DNA of 64,000 nt from an uncultured Oscillospiraceae bacterium. Its GTDB lineage: Bacteria > Bacillota > Clostridia > Oscillospirales > Oscillospiraceae. The position numbers and the translations under genes are program-made. This document shows, in pieces, positions 1 through 9,340 of this stretch. The stretch covers positions 62,001-126,000 of the forward strand of contig CAJTUE010000004.1 in NCBI GenBank assembly GCA_910579775.1, given 5' to 3'. Each line of letters starts with the position of its first letter. Within the stretch, counting starts at the first letter, position 1. The notes below the pieces were generated by a model that worked only from the letters and a program-made list of their open reading frames with translations, ran no database searches and was not told the origin of the DNA.

Positions 1-600
1 GAGCTGAAGCTCATCTCTTGCCACCTGGGCAACGGCTCTTCTGTGGCGGCGGTGGACGGCGGCAGGAGCGTGGACACATCCATGGGCTTCACCCCCCTGG
101 CGGGGGTGGCAATGGGCACCCGGTGCGGCGATCTGGACCCCGCCATTTTGGAGTATCTGATGAATAAGCACGGCTTTGATATGGCCGAGATGCAGAACGT
201 GCTCAACAAGAAGTCCGGGGTGCAGGGCATCTCCGGCGTCAGCTCCGACTTCCGCGATTTGGACGCCACCGCCGCCGAGGGCAACCCCCGCTCCCGCCTG
301 GCCCTGGATGTATTCTGCTACGGCGTTTCCAAGTATATCGGCGCCTACGCCGCCGCCATGGGCGGGGTGGACGCGGTCATCTTTACCGCCGGGGTGGGGG
401 AGAACGGCCCCGAGACCCGGGCGCTCATCTGCGAGAAGCTGGGCTTTATGGGAATCGCGCTGGACCAGGAGGCCAACCTGGCCCGGGGCAAGTTGGTGGA
501 CGCCTCCGCCCCTGGGGCGAAGGTCAAGACCCTTATCATCCCCACCAACGAGGAGCTGATGATTGCTATGGATACCGCCGCTATCGTGGCGGGAAAGTAA
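1..600 (+). CDS. ackA: Acetate kinase, C-terminal half (partial at window edge)
   Basis: The frame is open from the first base, so the gene starts upstream of the window; 199 residues are visible, about half of the usual 400. Acetate kinase interconverts acetyl phosphate plus ADP with acetate plus ATP, the energy-yielding end of acetate fermentation. Visible family landmarks are the CHLGNGSS phosphate-binding segment at the start, the TPLAGVAMGTRCGDLDP stretch, FTAGVGENGPETR near residue 130, and the IPTNEELMIA segment close to the end. No terminator is obvious before the next gene. Phosphotransacetylase, its usual partner, is not in view. Confidence 0.95.
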   Translation, partial: ELKLISCHLGNGSSVAAVDGGRSVDTSMGFTPLAGVAMGTRCGDLDPAILEYLMNKHGFDMAEMQNVLNKKSGVQGISGVSSDFRDLDATAAEGNPRSRLALDVFCYGVSKYIGAYAAAMGGVDAVIFTAGVGENGPETRALICEKLGFMGIALDQEANLARGKLVDASAPGAKVKTLIIPTNEELMIAMDTAAIVAGK

Positions 601-687
601 GAAAACGGTATATGCAGGGCCGGGCGTTCTCCTTAAGAGGCTGTCCGGCCCATGGAGTCGACCACAGTTGAAGGGAGGTCCCAAAGT

Positions 688-3600
688 ATGGAGCAGGGAA
701 GCAACGGCCACGAGGGCCAGAACAGGCAGCCGGAGGATGTTGTCATCCTCAACACCAGTTTGATCCAGATGGCCTTTGACAAGAAGAAGGAGGCGGACGC
801 ACAGGAGCGCCAGGAGATCGACGAGCTGCGGGAGCGCGCGGAGCTGGCCGACTGCGAGGCCCAGCGGATGCTGGGTCTGCGCTATGCCTCCGGCGACGGA
901 GTGGAAAAGGACCTGGACGCCGCCATCCACTGGCTGCTTCAGGCCGGCGAGGCGGGGGACATGCAGGCCCAGGACGCCCTGGCCGGTTGTTACCGGGCCA
1001 AGGCCAACGCCGAGACCGACGAGGCCCGGCGGGAGGAATGGTACGTCAAGGCATTTGAGCTCTATACCCAGGGCGCGGAGCAGGGCTATCCCCCCTCCGT
1101 TTATAATCTGGGGCTGGCCTATGAGAATGCTGCCGGGGTGGAGGCCGACCTGGAGCGGGCGGCGGAGCTTTACCGCCAGGCGGGAGAGAACGAGTATCCC
1201 CCGGCGGACTGCGCCCTGGCAGTGTGCTACTTAAACGGCAACGGCGTGGAGAAGAATATTCCCCAGGCCCTGGAGCTGCTGGCCAAGGCGGCACAGGCGG
1301 GCTACGCCCGCGCCCAGTGTATTTTGGGCGACTTCTTCCTCTGGGGCCACGATGGCGTGGAGAAAGACGCCGGCCACGCCCTGGAGCTTTACCGGGAGGC
1401 GGCCAAGGAGGGCTATGCCCCCGCCATGGAAAAGCTTGGCCTCTGCTATGAAAACGGCGACGGGGTGGAGGTGGACATGGCCCGTGCAGTGGACTATTAC
1501 CGCCAGGCCAGCGACCTGGGCTACGCCCCCGCCACCTGTGACCTGGCCGTGTGCTATCTGAATGGCGAGGGTGTGGAGCTGAACGAGGAAGAGGCGGTGC
1601 GTCTTCTGGAGCTGTCGGTGGCCGACGGCCACGACCGCTCCATGTGTGTGCTGGGCGACTGCCTGCGCTGGGGCACCGGCACGGCCAAGGACCCCGCCCG
1701 GGCCTTTCAGCTCTACAGCAGGGCCTGGGAGGATGAATACCTTCCCGCTCTGCGGCAGCTGGGCGTCTGCTACGAGGCAGGCGAAGGAGTGGAGGAGGAC
1801 CGCCCCAAGGCCATTGAGCTTTATAAGCAGGCCGCCGATGGGGGAGACGCCGCCGCCATGTGCAACCTGGGCGTGTGTTACTTAAACGGCATCGGGGTGA
1901 CCCAGGACCCGGTGGAGGCGGCCACCTGGCTGGAGAAGGCCGCCGATCGGGGCTCCCTGCGGGCGCTGGACTTTTTGGGCGACTGCTACAAGGACGGTAA
2001 AGGCGTGCCTCAGGACGAGAAGAAGGCGATGGAGCTGTATCAAAAGGCCGCCGACGCAGGCTATCTCACCGCCATCTGCTCCATCGGCCTTTGCTACGAG
2101 ATGGGTGAGTGCGTGGAGCAGGATAAGCTGAAGGCCACCGAATATTACCGCCGGGCGGCAGAGAAGGGTCACGCCCCCGCCCAGTGCAACCTGGGCTTCT
2201 GCTACTTCCGTGCCATCGGTGTGGAGCGGGATTACCAGCAGGCGGTCTACTGGTTCCAGAAGGCCGCCAAGCAGCACTGGGCACGGGCCATGGACCTGCT
2301 GGGGGACTGCTACCAGCGGGGCTGGGGTGTGGAGAAGGACGACGCCAAGGCGGTGGAGCTTTACCGGGAGGCCGCGGAGGCCAACTATCCCTCCGCCATC
2401 TGCTCCCTGGGCCTCTGCTATGAGTTTGGCGACGGCGTGGAGGAGGATCGGGAGAAGGCGGTGGAGCTCTACCGCCGGGCGGCGGAGCTTGGCTCCCCCG
2501 CGGCTCAATGCAATCTGGGCTTCTGCTACCTCCGGGCCATCGGTGTGGAGCGCAGTGAGGTGGAGGCGGTGAAATGGTTCCAAAAGGCCGCCGAACAGGA
2601 TTGGGTGCGGGCCATGGACTTGCTGGGAGATTGCTATCAGCGGGGCTGGGGCGTGCCGCAGGACGACAAAAAGGCCGCCGAGCTGTACGCCCGGGCCGCC
2701 GAGCGGGACTACCCGCAGTCCATCTGCTCCCTGGGCCTTTGCTACGAGATGGGCGACGGGGTGGAGGAGGACAAGGCCAAGGCGGTGGAGCTGTACACCC
2801 GGGCCGCCGAGCTGGGCGATCCCTGCGCCCAGTGCAACTTGGGATTCTGCTACTCCCGGGGCATCGGCGTAGAGAACGACGACGCAAAGGCTGTGGAGTG
2901 GTTCCAAAAGGCCGCCGATCAGGGCTGGCTCCGGGCCATCGACCTGCTGGCTGACTGCTATTCCCACGGCTGGGGCGTAGAGCGGGACGACAAGAAGGCG
3001 GTCGAGCTGTATCAGCGGGCCGCCGAGAGAGACTATCCGCCCAGCCAGTGTTCTCTGGGGCTGTGCTATGAGTGCGGCGACGGCGTGGATGAGGACCCCC
3101 AGAAGGCCACCGCCTATTACGCCGCGTCTGCCCGGCAAGGCTATGCCGCCGCCCAGTGCAATTTGGGTGTGTGCTATTTGAATGGCTACGGCGTCACCGA
3201 GGACAAGGACAAGGCTGTGGAGTGGTTCCGCAGGGCCGCGGAGCAGAACTGGGCCAGGGCCATCAAGATCCTGGGCGATTGTTGTAAGCACGGCGACGGC
3301 GTGCCCAAGGACTTCAAAAAGGCATTTGAGTATTATATCCGCGCCGCTGAGCAGGGCTATGGACCGGCCATGTGCAACCTGGGCCTTTGCTATGAGTTCG
3401 GCGAGGGGGTCGATGAGGACAAGGCCAAGGCGGCGGAGTATTACCGCCGCGCCGCCGACCGGGGCGATGTGGCCGGGATGTGTAATCTGGGCTACTGCTA
3501 CTACACCGGCATTGGTGTGAAGGTGGACTATAACGAGGCCGTCAAGTGGTTTATGGAGGCGGTGAAGCGGGGACAGCCCCGGGCTATGGACCTGATGGGC

Positions 3601-3924
3601 GACTGCTACCGCCTGGGCAAGGGGGTCCCGGTGGACTATGACCGGGCCTACAAGCTCTATGAGGGAGCCTACGCCAAGGGCTATAAGATGTCCGCCATCG
3701 GTCTGGGCATTTGCCTCTACTACGGCTACGGCTGCCAGGCCGACTGGCCCCGCGCCAAGCCCTTCCTGGAAGAGGGCGCTGAGCGCTATAACGACGAGGA
3801 TTGTAAGAAACTGCTGGAAAGCGTCAACAAAGCCGGGGGCAAGACGCTGACGCCGTCCGGTGGTCAGGCTGTTCCACCGCAGGAAAAGAAAAAGGGCCTG
3901 TTCGGGAAGCTGTTCGGCAAATAA
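688..3924 (+). CDS. Giant Sel1-repeat (TPR-like) protein
   Basis: A protein of 1078 residues built almost wholly of about 26 Sel1-like repeats of 36 residues, each with the A-x-x-x-LG-x-CY-x-x-G-x-GV-x-x-D pattern. These form alpha-solenoids that act as protein-interaction scaffolds. The ATG at 688 is preferred over the in-frame ATG at 652 because GGGAGG lies 8-13 bases before it. There is no signal peptide, so it is probably cytoplasmic. The C-terminus is a basic/hydrophobic tail (KKKGLFGKLFGK) that could touch membrane. Between about 2.09 and 3.4 kb the repeats show a higher-order period of three units (about 325 bp), pointing to expansion by duplication. The partner is unknown. Confidence 0.9.
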   Translation: MEQGSNGHEGQNRQPEDVVILNTSLIQMAFDKKKEADAQERQEIDELRERAELADCEAQRMLGLRYASGDGVEKDLDAAIHWLLQAGEAGDMQAQDALAGCYRAKANAETDEARREEWYVKAFELYTQGAEQGYPPSVYNLGLAYENAAGVEADLERAAELYRQAGENEYPPADCALAVCYLNGNGVEKNIPQALELLAKAAQAGYARAQCILGDFFLWGHDGVEKDAGHALELYREAAKEGYAPAMEKLGLCYENGDGVEVDMARAVDYYRQASDLGYAPATCDLAVCYLNGEGVELNEEEAVRLLELSVADGHDRSMCVLGDCLRWGTGTAKDPARAFQLYSRAWEDEYLPALRQLGVCYEAGEGVEEDRPKAIELYKQAADGGDAAAMCNLGVCYLNGIGVTQDPVEAATWLEKAADRGSLRALDFLGDCYKDGKGVPQDEKKAMELYQKAADAGYLTAICSIGLCYEMGECVEQDKLKATEYYRRAAEKGHAPAQCNLGFCYFRAIGVERDYQQAVYWFQKAAKQHWARAMDLLGDCYQRGWGVEKDDAKAVELYREAAEANYPSAICSLGLCYEFGDGVEEDREKAVELYRRAAELGSPAAQCNLGFCYLRAIGVERSEVEAVKWFQKAAEQDWVRAMDLLGDCYQRGWGVPQDDKKAAELYARAAERDYPQSICSLGLCYEMGDGVEEDKAKAVELYTRAAELGDPCAQCNLGFCYSRGIGVENDDAKAVEWFQKAADQGWLRAIDLLADCYSHGWGVERDDKKAVELYQRAAERDYPPSQCSLGLCYECGDGVDEDPQKATAYYAASARQGYAAAQCNLGVCYLNGYGVTEDKDKAVEWFRRAAEQNWARAIKILGDCCKHGDGVPKDFKKAFEYYIRAAEQGYGPAMCNLGLCYEFGEGVDEDKAKAAEYYRRAADRGDVAGMCNLGYCYYTGIGVKVDYNEAVKWFMEAVKRGQPRAMDLMGDCYRLGKGVPVDYDRAYKLYEGAYAKGYKMSAIGLGICLYYGYGCQADWPRAKPFLEEGAERYNDEDCKKLLESVNKAGGKTLTPSGGQAVPPQEKKKGLFGKLFGK

Positions 3925-3958
3925 GAAAGTTGCAGACCATTCCCATGCAATATTTTAC

Positions 3959-3998
3959 GAAAGAGGCGGGCTTGTCCCTGCCTCTTTCGTATATTTTG
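3959..3998 (+). terminator. Probable terminator after the Sel1 gene
   Basis: A perfect 10-bp stem (CGAAAGAGGC / GCCTCTTTCG) with a 12-base loop, followed by a weak T-rich stretch (TATATTTT). It lies 35 bases after the Sel1 stop codon and before the gdhA promoter. Confidence 0.6.
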
Positions 3999-4017
3999 CA
4001 GTTTTGCAAAAAACTTC

Positions 4018-4046
4018 TTGCATTTTCGGTGGCGAGCACGTATAAT
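4018..4046 (+). promoter_or_regulatory. gdhA promoter
   Basis: TTGCAT, a 17-base spacer, then a perfect TATAAT; 31 bases separate the -10 box from the gdhA start codon. The spacing fits a sigma-A promoter and the -35 box is a partial match. Confidence 0.7.
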
Positions 4047-4077
4047 AGAGCCACCAAGAAAAAAGGAGTGTTGCGGC

Positions 4078-5427
4078 ATGGCAATTACCAACAAGGCTCT
4101 CTTGAGCATCTACGAGGACGTTCAGCGCAAGGATCCCGACCAGAAGGAATTTCTCCAGGCGGTCTACGAGGTGCTGGAGTCCCTCCAGCCCGTGGTAGAA
4201 CAGCGGCCGGAGTTCATTGAGAAGGGCGTGGTGGCCCGGATGGTGGAGCCGGAGCGGATGATCGTCTTCCGGGTCCCTTGGGTGGACGACAGCGGCCAGG
4301 TGCAGGTGAACCGAGGCTTCCGGGTGCAGTTCAACTCCGCCATCGGTCCCTACAAGGGCGGCCTGCGCTTCCACCCCAGCGTGAACCTCTCCATCATCAA
4401 GTTCCTGGGCTTTGAGCAGATTTTTAAGAACAGCCTCACCGGCCTGCCCATGGGCGGCGGCAAGGGCGGCTCCGACTTCGACCCCAAGGGCAAGAGCGAC
4501 AACGAGGTCATGCGCTTCTGCCAGTCCTTCATGACCGAGCTGCAGCGCCACATCGGCCCGGACACCGATGTGCCCGCCGGGGACATTGGCGTGGGCGCCC
4601 GGGAGATCGGCTTTATGTTCGGCCAGTACAAGCGTCTGCGCGATGAGTTTACCGGCGTACTCACCGGCAAGGGCCTGACCTATGGCGGCTCCCTAGCCCG
4701 TACCGAGGCCACCGGCTACGGCCTTTGCTACTTTGCCGACGAGATGCTCAAGGCCAACGGAAAGTCCTTCCAGGGCCATAGGGTGGTCATCTCCGGCAGC
4801 GGCAACGTGGCCATTTACGCAAACCAGAAGGCCACCCAGCTGGGCGGCAAGGTCATCGCTATGAGCGATTCCAACGGGTACATCGTGGACGAGAACGGCA
4901 TCGACTACAAGATCATCAAGGAGATCAAGGAGGTCAAGCGGGCCCGGATAAAGACATACCTGGACTACGTGCCCTCCGCCAAGTATGTGGAGGGCTGCAA
5001 GGGCATCTGGACCGTGCCCTGTGACATTGCCCTCCCCTGTGCCACCCAGAACGAGCTGGACGAGGAGGGGGCAAAGGCCCTTACCGAGCACGGCTGCTTT
5101 GCCGTGGCCGAGGGCGCGAATATGCCCTCCACCCCCGAGGCGGTGACCTGGTTCCAGAGCCATGGGGTCCTCTTCGCCCCCGCCAAGGCGTCCAACGCCG
5201 GCGGCGTGGCCACCTCCGGTTTGGAGATGAGCCAGAACTCCATGCGCCTTTCCTGGACCTTCGACGAGGTGGACGAAAAGCTCCACGGTATCATGGTGAA
5301 CATCTACGCCGCCGCTGCCAAGGCCGCCGCAGATTACGGTATGGCGGGCAATCTGGTGGCCGGGGCGAACATCGCCGGGTTCTTGAAGGTGGCCGAGGCC
5401 ATGCTTTGGCAGGGCGTTTCCTATTAA
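4078..5427 (+). CDS. gdhA: NADP-type glutamate dehydrogenase
   Basis: At 449 residues this is the size of hexameric bacterial GDH. It makes glutamate from 2-oxoglutarate and ammonia in the cytoplasm. Seen in order: the KGGLRFHP substrate segment, PMGGGKGG with the catalytic lysine, the VPAGDIGVG segment with the catalytic aspartate, and a Rossmann fold with SGSGNVA. The serine-containing MSDSNG segment after the second strand suits NADPH rather than NADH (inference from the E. coli enzyme). The start at 4078 follows AAAAGGAG. The gene stands alone, with its own promoter and a strong terminator. Confidence 0.95.
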   Translation: MAITNKALLSIYEDVQRKDPDQKEFLQAVYEVLESLQPVVEQRPEFIEKGVVARMVEPERMIVFRVPWVDDSGQVQVNRGFRVQFNSAIGPYKGGLRFHPSVNLSIIKFLGFEQIFKNSLTGLPMGGGKGGSDFDPKGKSDNEVMRFCQSFMTELQRHIGPDTDVPAGDIGVGAREIGFMFGQYKRLRDEFTGVLTGKGLTYGGSLARTEATGYGLCYFADEMLKANGKSFQGHRVVISGSGNVAIYANQKATQLGGKVIAMSDSNGYIVDENGIDYKIIKEIKEVKRARIKTYLDYVPSAKYVEGCKGIWTVPCDIALPCATQNELDEEGAKALTEHGCFAVAEGANMPSTPEAVTWFQSHGVLFAPAKASNAGGVATSGLEMSQNSMRLSWTFDEVDEKLHGIMVNIYAAAAKAAADYGMAGNLVAGANIAGFLKVAEAMLWQGVSY

Positions 5428-5460
5428 GAAGTTTACATAACATTGCAGATGAGGTATAAA

Positions 5461-5499
5461 ATGACCCCGCAGAGCGAGTGGCTCTGCGGGGTCATTTTT
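5461..5499 (+). terminator. Strong intrinsic terminator after gdhA
   Basis: A 14-bp perfect stem (ATGACCCCGCAGAG and its complement) with a six-base loop and a T-run. A-rich sequence on the other side means it may also stop the convergent transglutaminase transcript. Confidence 0.9.
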
Positions 5500-5517
5500 C
5501 AAAATTAGTTTACATAA

Positions 5518-6909
5518 TTACAATTCCTCAAACGCCAGCATATCCTCGTTGTGCTGGAACTCGAAGGGGAGAATGCCACGGTGGGGGTATTCCGCCTCCC
5601 CCCGCTGGTTATCGGTGGGATCGGCACGGAAATGAGCCTTGGGGGGCTGGAATTCTTGATGAAGGTCGGAATTGAACACCGTGCGGAAGATGTCCAGATT
5701 GCCGAAGTAGTAGTTCCAGCGTTCCAGATCCCCGGCGCGGTAGGCTGAGCCGCCGTAAGAGGGGTCGGCGTAGAGCCAGCCATATTGATTTACATAAAGC
5801 TGCGCCCAGTCGTGACAGCCCACGCTGGCCGGGTCGGCGGCGAAGCCGGACTGCCACCGGGCGGGCACCCCCGCCAGACGGCATAGGGTAATAAACAAAA
5901 TGGCCTGAACGCCGCAGTCACCCTTCAAGTTCTTAGCGGCATAGTCGCAGATGGTGTCCAGGGCGGCGTATTCCCGCATATAGGAATATTTCACCTTGGT
6001 GGTCACAAAATCATAGGCGTTGCGGGCCTTTTTGAGAGGATCCGTTTCTGTCCCCTGAATTTCCTGAGAGAGCTGGCGCATGAAGGGGGTAAAGAGAATG
6101 TTGGGCGTCTGCTCCCCCAGGCAGGCCAGAGCGTCGTCGGGTAGCGGAGTGTCGCCGGACTGACCGGAGACGGGCTCCACATAGGCTAAACGGTTTACAT
6201 AACTATACGTCACCGAGAAGGTGTCGCCTGCTTTCGCACCGGGGAAGCACACCGTTCGCATGGGGGCTTCCTCGGGGGCGACCACGGCGAGGTCGGGGTG
6301 GGACAGCTCCAGGATGCGAATGTCCGACTGGTGGGTGCAGGGCTTGGGGATGGGAAGATGGACTGTGAGGGGCGCGTTTTCCACCGCCTCGGGCTTGAGG
6401 GAGAAGGTCTGCTTCACAGTAATGCGGGCGGCGCGGCCGCCCTTTTCCTTCATGAGGGCGATGTTGCTCTTGATGCGGCCCTTGCGGGCTGCACTGGCCT
6501 CATCCTCGGCGGCGGGGTGAAGCTGACGGGCGGCGTAGTCGTCCCGGGTGGTGAGTATGTTGGCAATAAAGCGGCGGTGGAAGTGGCGGACTCCCTTGAT
6601 GTAGAGCCAGTCGGCGGCGCGGCTGTTTACCAACTGGGGCAGCTCTTCATCCTTGAAATCCCGGAAGGTCTCCCGTAAAAGGCTCAACGCCTCCTCGTCG
6701 GTGTACGGATACTCGGAGAGGGGGAGAAAGTCCAGGCGGGTCAACTCCAACTCCAGCCGCTTGCGCAGGCAGTCGGGGATATCGCCGCTCAAATAGTTGG
6801 CGATGGCGGCGCGGCAGTCGTCAAAGAAGCCGGCGTGTTTCATGGCGGCGACGTCGTCGGGCAGAGGCACGCCGCAGTAGTTCATGTCGGGGCAGAGTTG
6901 CTTTTCCAT
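5518..6909 (-). CDS. Transglutaminase-like (papain-fold) protein
   Basis: A protein of 463 residues with a transglutaminase-like core in its C-terminal third. The catalytic triad is visible: Cys in GDCGVQA (about residue 331), His in GCHDWAQL (about 366) and Asp in YADPSYG (about 380). The N-terminal 300 residues are not recognised. No signal peptide is seen, so a cytoplasmic peptidase or amidase role is more likely than protein crosslinking. GGAGGG precedes the ATG. It begins 16 bases after the dipeptide epimerase gene on the same strand, which suggests joint handling of peptides, possibly from cell-wall recycling (inference). Confidence 0.8.
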   Translation of the reverse strand: MEKQLCPDMNYCGVPLPDDVAAMKHAGFFDDCRAAIANYLSGDIPDCLRKRLELELTRLDFLPLSEYPYTDEEALSLLRETFRDFKDEELPQLVNSRAADWLYIKGVRHFHRRFIANILTTRDDYAARQLHPAAEDEASAARKGRIKSNIALMKEKGGRAARITVKQTFSLKPEAVENAPLTVHLPIPKPCTHQSDIRILELSHPDLAVVAPEEAPMRTVCFPGAKAGDTFSVTYSYVNRLAYVEPVSGQSGDTPLPDDALACLGEQTPNILFTPFMRQLSQEIQGTETDPLKKARNAYDFVTTKVKYSYMREYAALDTICDYAAKNLKGDCGVQAILFITLCRLAGVPARWQSGFAADPASVGCHDWAQLYVNQYGWLYADPSYGGSAYRAGDLERWNYYFGNLDIFRTVFNSDLHQEFQPPKAHFRADPTDNQRGEAEYPHRGILPFEFQHNEDMLAFEEL

Positions 6910-6925
6910 GCTGATCCCTCCTGTG

Positions 6926-7999
6926 TTATGCTTTCAAGCCCTTGAAGCCGAAGCCCGGCTCCTCGGGCAGGGTGAGCGCCTTGCCCACCTCCCGGCCAAC
7001 GCCGCCCTGGAAGGGGAGGTCGGCCAGAGAGAAGGTGGCGTCCAGGTCGGCGCGGGTGATATTTTTGAGGGCCGCGCCCAGGCTGGCGGCGGCGGTGATG
7101 CCGATGTTGGTCTCCTCCGCCATACAGCCCAGCATGACGGTGACCCCCGCGGCCTCGCAGATGGCGTTGATCTTCTGGGCCTCCCGCAGGCCGCCGCACT
7201 TCATAAGTTTGATGTTGACGATATCCACGCACCGGCCCCGGATGAGCTTCAGGGCGTCCTTGGCGGTGAAGCAGGACTCGTCGGACATGATGGGTACGCG
7301 GCTGGCGCGGGTGACCTCCGCCAGACCCTCCAGGTCGTCTGCCTTGACAGGCTGCTCCACCAGCTCCAGGTCATACTCGTCCAGCCGGGCGATCATGTTG
7401 ATTGCCTCCTTGGCGCTCCACGCCTGATTGGCGTCTATCCGGATCTTCACGTTGGCGCCCACGGCCTCCCGAATGGCCTTCATCCGGGCCAGGTCGGAGG
7501 CCTCGTCCACCCCCATCTTCACCTTGAGCACGTCAAAGCCCTGGGCCACCCGCTCCCGGGCCTTTTGGGCCATGTATTCGGGGGGGTTGATGGGGATGGT
7601 CACGTCGGTCTCCATGGTGTTGGAAAGCCCGCCCAGCAGCTTGTAGACCGGCAGGCCCGCTTTCTTGCCCAGCAGGTCATGGCAGGCGATGTCGATGGCG
7701 GTCTTGGCGCAGTGGGCATGGGCGGTGGCCTTGTCCATGATCCAGTAGACCTTCTCCAGATCGGTGGGGTCTACGCCCATCAGATCCCGGGCCATGAGCT
7801 CGATGGAGGCGGCGGTACCGGGAAGGTTTTCTCCCGAAACGAACACGCCGGGCGCACCCTCGCCGTAACCCACAAGGCCCTCGTCGGTCTCTATGGTCAC
7901 CACTGCGCTTTCCGCGTTGGTGATGACGCCCAGAGAGATACGAAAGGGCTCGGTGAGAGGTACTTTGACCCGGTCGATCTTGATGTCGGTGATCTTCAT
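6926..7999 (-). CDS. Enolase-superfamily dipeptide epimerase (L-Ala-D/L-Glu type)
   Basis: A protein of 357 residues of the muconate-lactonizing subgroup of the enolase superfamily. Visible are the KVKMG lysine pair, RIDANQAW (first metal ligand), ELVEQPV (second), SDES (third) and NIKLMKCGG carrying the second catalytic lysine. Family members epimerise L-Ala-D-Glu from murein peptides so it can be degraded; the exact dipeptide cannot be read from sequence. The ATG at 7999 is chosen over an upstream ATG because AAGGAG stands just before it. It is the first gene of a two-gene operon with the transglutaminase-like protein. Confidence 0.85.
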   Translation of the reverse strand: MKITDIKIDRVKVPLTEPFRISLGVITNAESAVVTIETDEGLVGYGEGAPGVFVSGENLPGTAASIELMARDLMGVDPTDLEKVYWIMDKATAHAHCAKTAIDIACHDLLGKKAGLPVYKLLGGLSNTMETDVTIPINPPEYMAQKARERVAQGFDVLKVKMGVDEASDLARMKAIREAVGANVKIRIDANQAWSAKEAINMIARLDEYDLELVEQPVKADDLEGLAEVTRASRVPIMSDESCFTAKDALKLIRGRCVDIVNIKLMKCGGLREAQKINAICEAAGVTVMLGCMAEETNIGITAAASLGAALKNITRADLDATFSLADLPFQGGVGREVGKALTLPEEPGFGFKGLKA

Positions 8000-8121
8000 G
8001 AAAACAACTCCTTTAGACTGTCCGGAGGGCACCCGCGGGAGCGGGGACGCCGCCCCGGCGGCGAAATTCGCGGGCGCGGCGCGCCAAGAATTTGCGGAGA
8101 CCCGGGTCCGCCGGGTCGAGC

Positions 8122-8127
8122 ATTATA
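8122..8127 (-). promoter_or_regulatory. Possible -10 box for the epimerase operon
   Basis: A perfect TATAAT on the minus strand, overlapping the ispF stop codon and about 122 bases before the epimerase start. No good -35 box is seen at 17 bases, so the call is tentative. The leader it would produce is very GC-rich. Confidence 0.4.
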
Positions 8128-8590
8128 CTAGCAGTGTAACTGCATGGGCGGCAATGCCCTCTTTTTTCCCGGTGAAGCCAAGCCCTTCCTCGGTGGTAGC
8201 CTTGACGCTGACCTGAGACACATCCACGCTCATGGTCCGGGCTAAGTTTTCCCGCATGGCGGGGATGTGGGGGGCGAGCTTGGGGGCTTGGGCCAGGATG
8301 GTGGCGTCCACATTGCCCACCCGGCAGCCGTGGCTCTGGACCAATTCTACCACATGGTGCAATAATTGCAAGCTGTCCGCGCCGGAATATTTGGGGTCGG
8401 TGTCGGGGAAGTGCTGTCCGATATCGCCCAGAGCCAGCGCGCCCAGCAGGGCGTCCATAACGGCGTGGGTGAGCACGTCGGCGTCGGAGTGGCCCAGAAG
8501 ACCCTTTTCATAAGGGATATTCACCCCGCCCAGAATGAGCCGACGTTCCTCCGCCAGCTGATGTACGTCGTAGCCGTGGCCGATCCTCAT
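8123..8590 (-). CDS. ispF: 2-C-methyl-D-erythritol 2,4-cyclodiphosphate synthase
   Basis: The 155 residues match the family length. The enzyme converts the CDP-methylerythritol phosphate intermediate to the cyclic diphosphate in the MEP isoprenoid pathway. The N-terminal GHGYDVHQL supplies the Asp-x-His zinc ligands, with GGVNIPYEKGLLGHSDADV following and DATI and TTEEGLGFTG later. Its ATG overlaps the ispD stop codon (ATGA), so the two are translationally coupled. Confidence 0.96.
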   Translation of the reverse strand: MRIGHGYDVHQLAEERRLILGGVNIPYEKGLLGHSDADVLTHAVMDALLGALALGDIGQHFPDTDPKYSGADSLQLLHHVVELVQSHGCRVGNVDATILAQAPKLAPHIPAMRENLARTMSVDVSQVSVKATTEEGLGFTGKKEGIAAHAVTLLV

Positions 8591-9318
8591 GGCGCATCCT
8601 CCCGCAAAATAGCCTCCGCCACCGCGAGATCGATGGGGGTGGTGATCTTGATATTACGCTCGTCCCCGGGGGTGAGGGGTACGGTGGCCCCCAGCCGCTC
8701 CACGGCGGAGGAGTCGTCGGTGACCTCCCAGCCCTCCTCCATAGCCTTTTGAAGGGCTGCGCGTAAAAGCTCGGCGCGGAACACCTGGGGGGTCTGAACG
8801 GCCCGAAGGGTCTCACGGTCCGGGGTGGAGGTAATGAACTCGCCGTCAAAGGTCTTGACAGTGTCCTTTACCGCCACCGCCGGGACGGCGGCATTGCACC
8901 GGGCGGCGGTGAGGACGGCAGCGTCAATGACCGCCCGAGGCACCAGACACCGGGCCGCGTCGTGGACGGCAATGAGCTTTACCTTGTCGGAGAGCTGATG
9001 GATCCCTTTATAGACCGACTCCAGCCGGCTGTCTCCGCCTACGATGACCTGGGTCACCTTGGGAAGGCACGCGCCCCGGCAAAGGGAGCCAACCTCCAGC
9101 AGCTTGTCCCGGCGGGTGACTACGGTGATCTCGTGGATGTAGGGGCTGGCGGAGAGGGCCTGAAGGGTGCGCACCAGCACGGGGATACCGTCTACGCTGG
9201 CAAAGAGCTTATCCGCGCCGCCCATGCGGGTGGAGCTGCCTGCGGCGGCGACCACGCAGCCGCAGCGGGGGGCGGGGACGGTGGGCTTATGACGGCGCAA
9301 GAAGCTGAGAATAGACAT
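8587..9318 (-). CDS. ispD: 2-C-methyl-D-erythritol 4-phosphate cytidylyltransferase
   Basis: A protein of 243 residues. It transfers CMP from CTP to methylerythritol phosphate, the third step of the MEP pathway. The nucleotide-binding segment AAAGSSTRMGGADKLF lies near residue 25, with VHDAARCLV and VKDTVK downstream. The frame continues further upstream, but the ATG at 9318 has GGGAGG in front and fits the family N-terminus. It forms an operon with ispF through a 4-base overlap. Confidence 0.94.
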   Translation of the reverse strand: MSILSFLRRHKPTVPAPRCGCVVAAAGSSTRMGGADKLFASVDGIPVLVRTLQALSASPYIHEITVVTRRDKLLEVGSLCRGACLPKVTQVIVGGDSRLESVYKGIHQLSDKVKLIAVHDAARCLVPRAVIDAAVLTAARCNAAVPAVAVKDTVKTFDGEFITSTPDRETLRAVQTPQVFRAELLRAALQKAMEEGWEVTDDSSAVERLGATVPLTPGDERNIKITTPIDLAVAEAILREDAP

Positions 9319-9340
9319 AGGAAACCTCCCAAAGTATTTG

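Noticed and set aside
1882..3291. Long open frame antisense to the Sel1 protein
   Set aside because: It mirrors the repeat structure of the sense gene, lacks a ribosome site and arises from GC-rich codon bias.
5431..6201. GTTTACATAA found at 5431, 5507 and 6192 (and partly at 5788)
   Set aside because: The inner copies simply encode Tyr-Val-Asn in the transglutaminase gene; the number is too small to call an operator.
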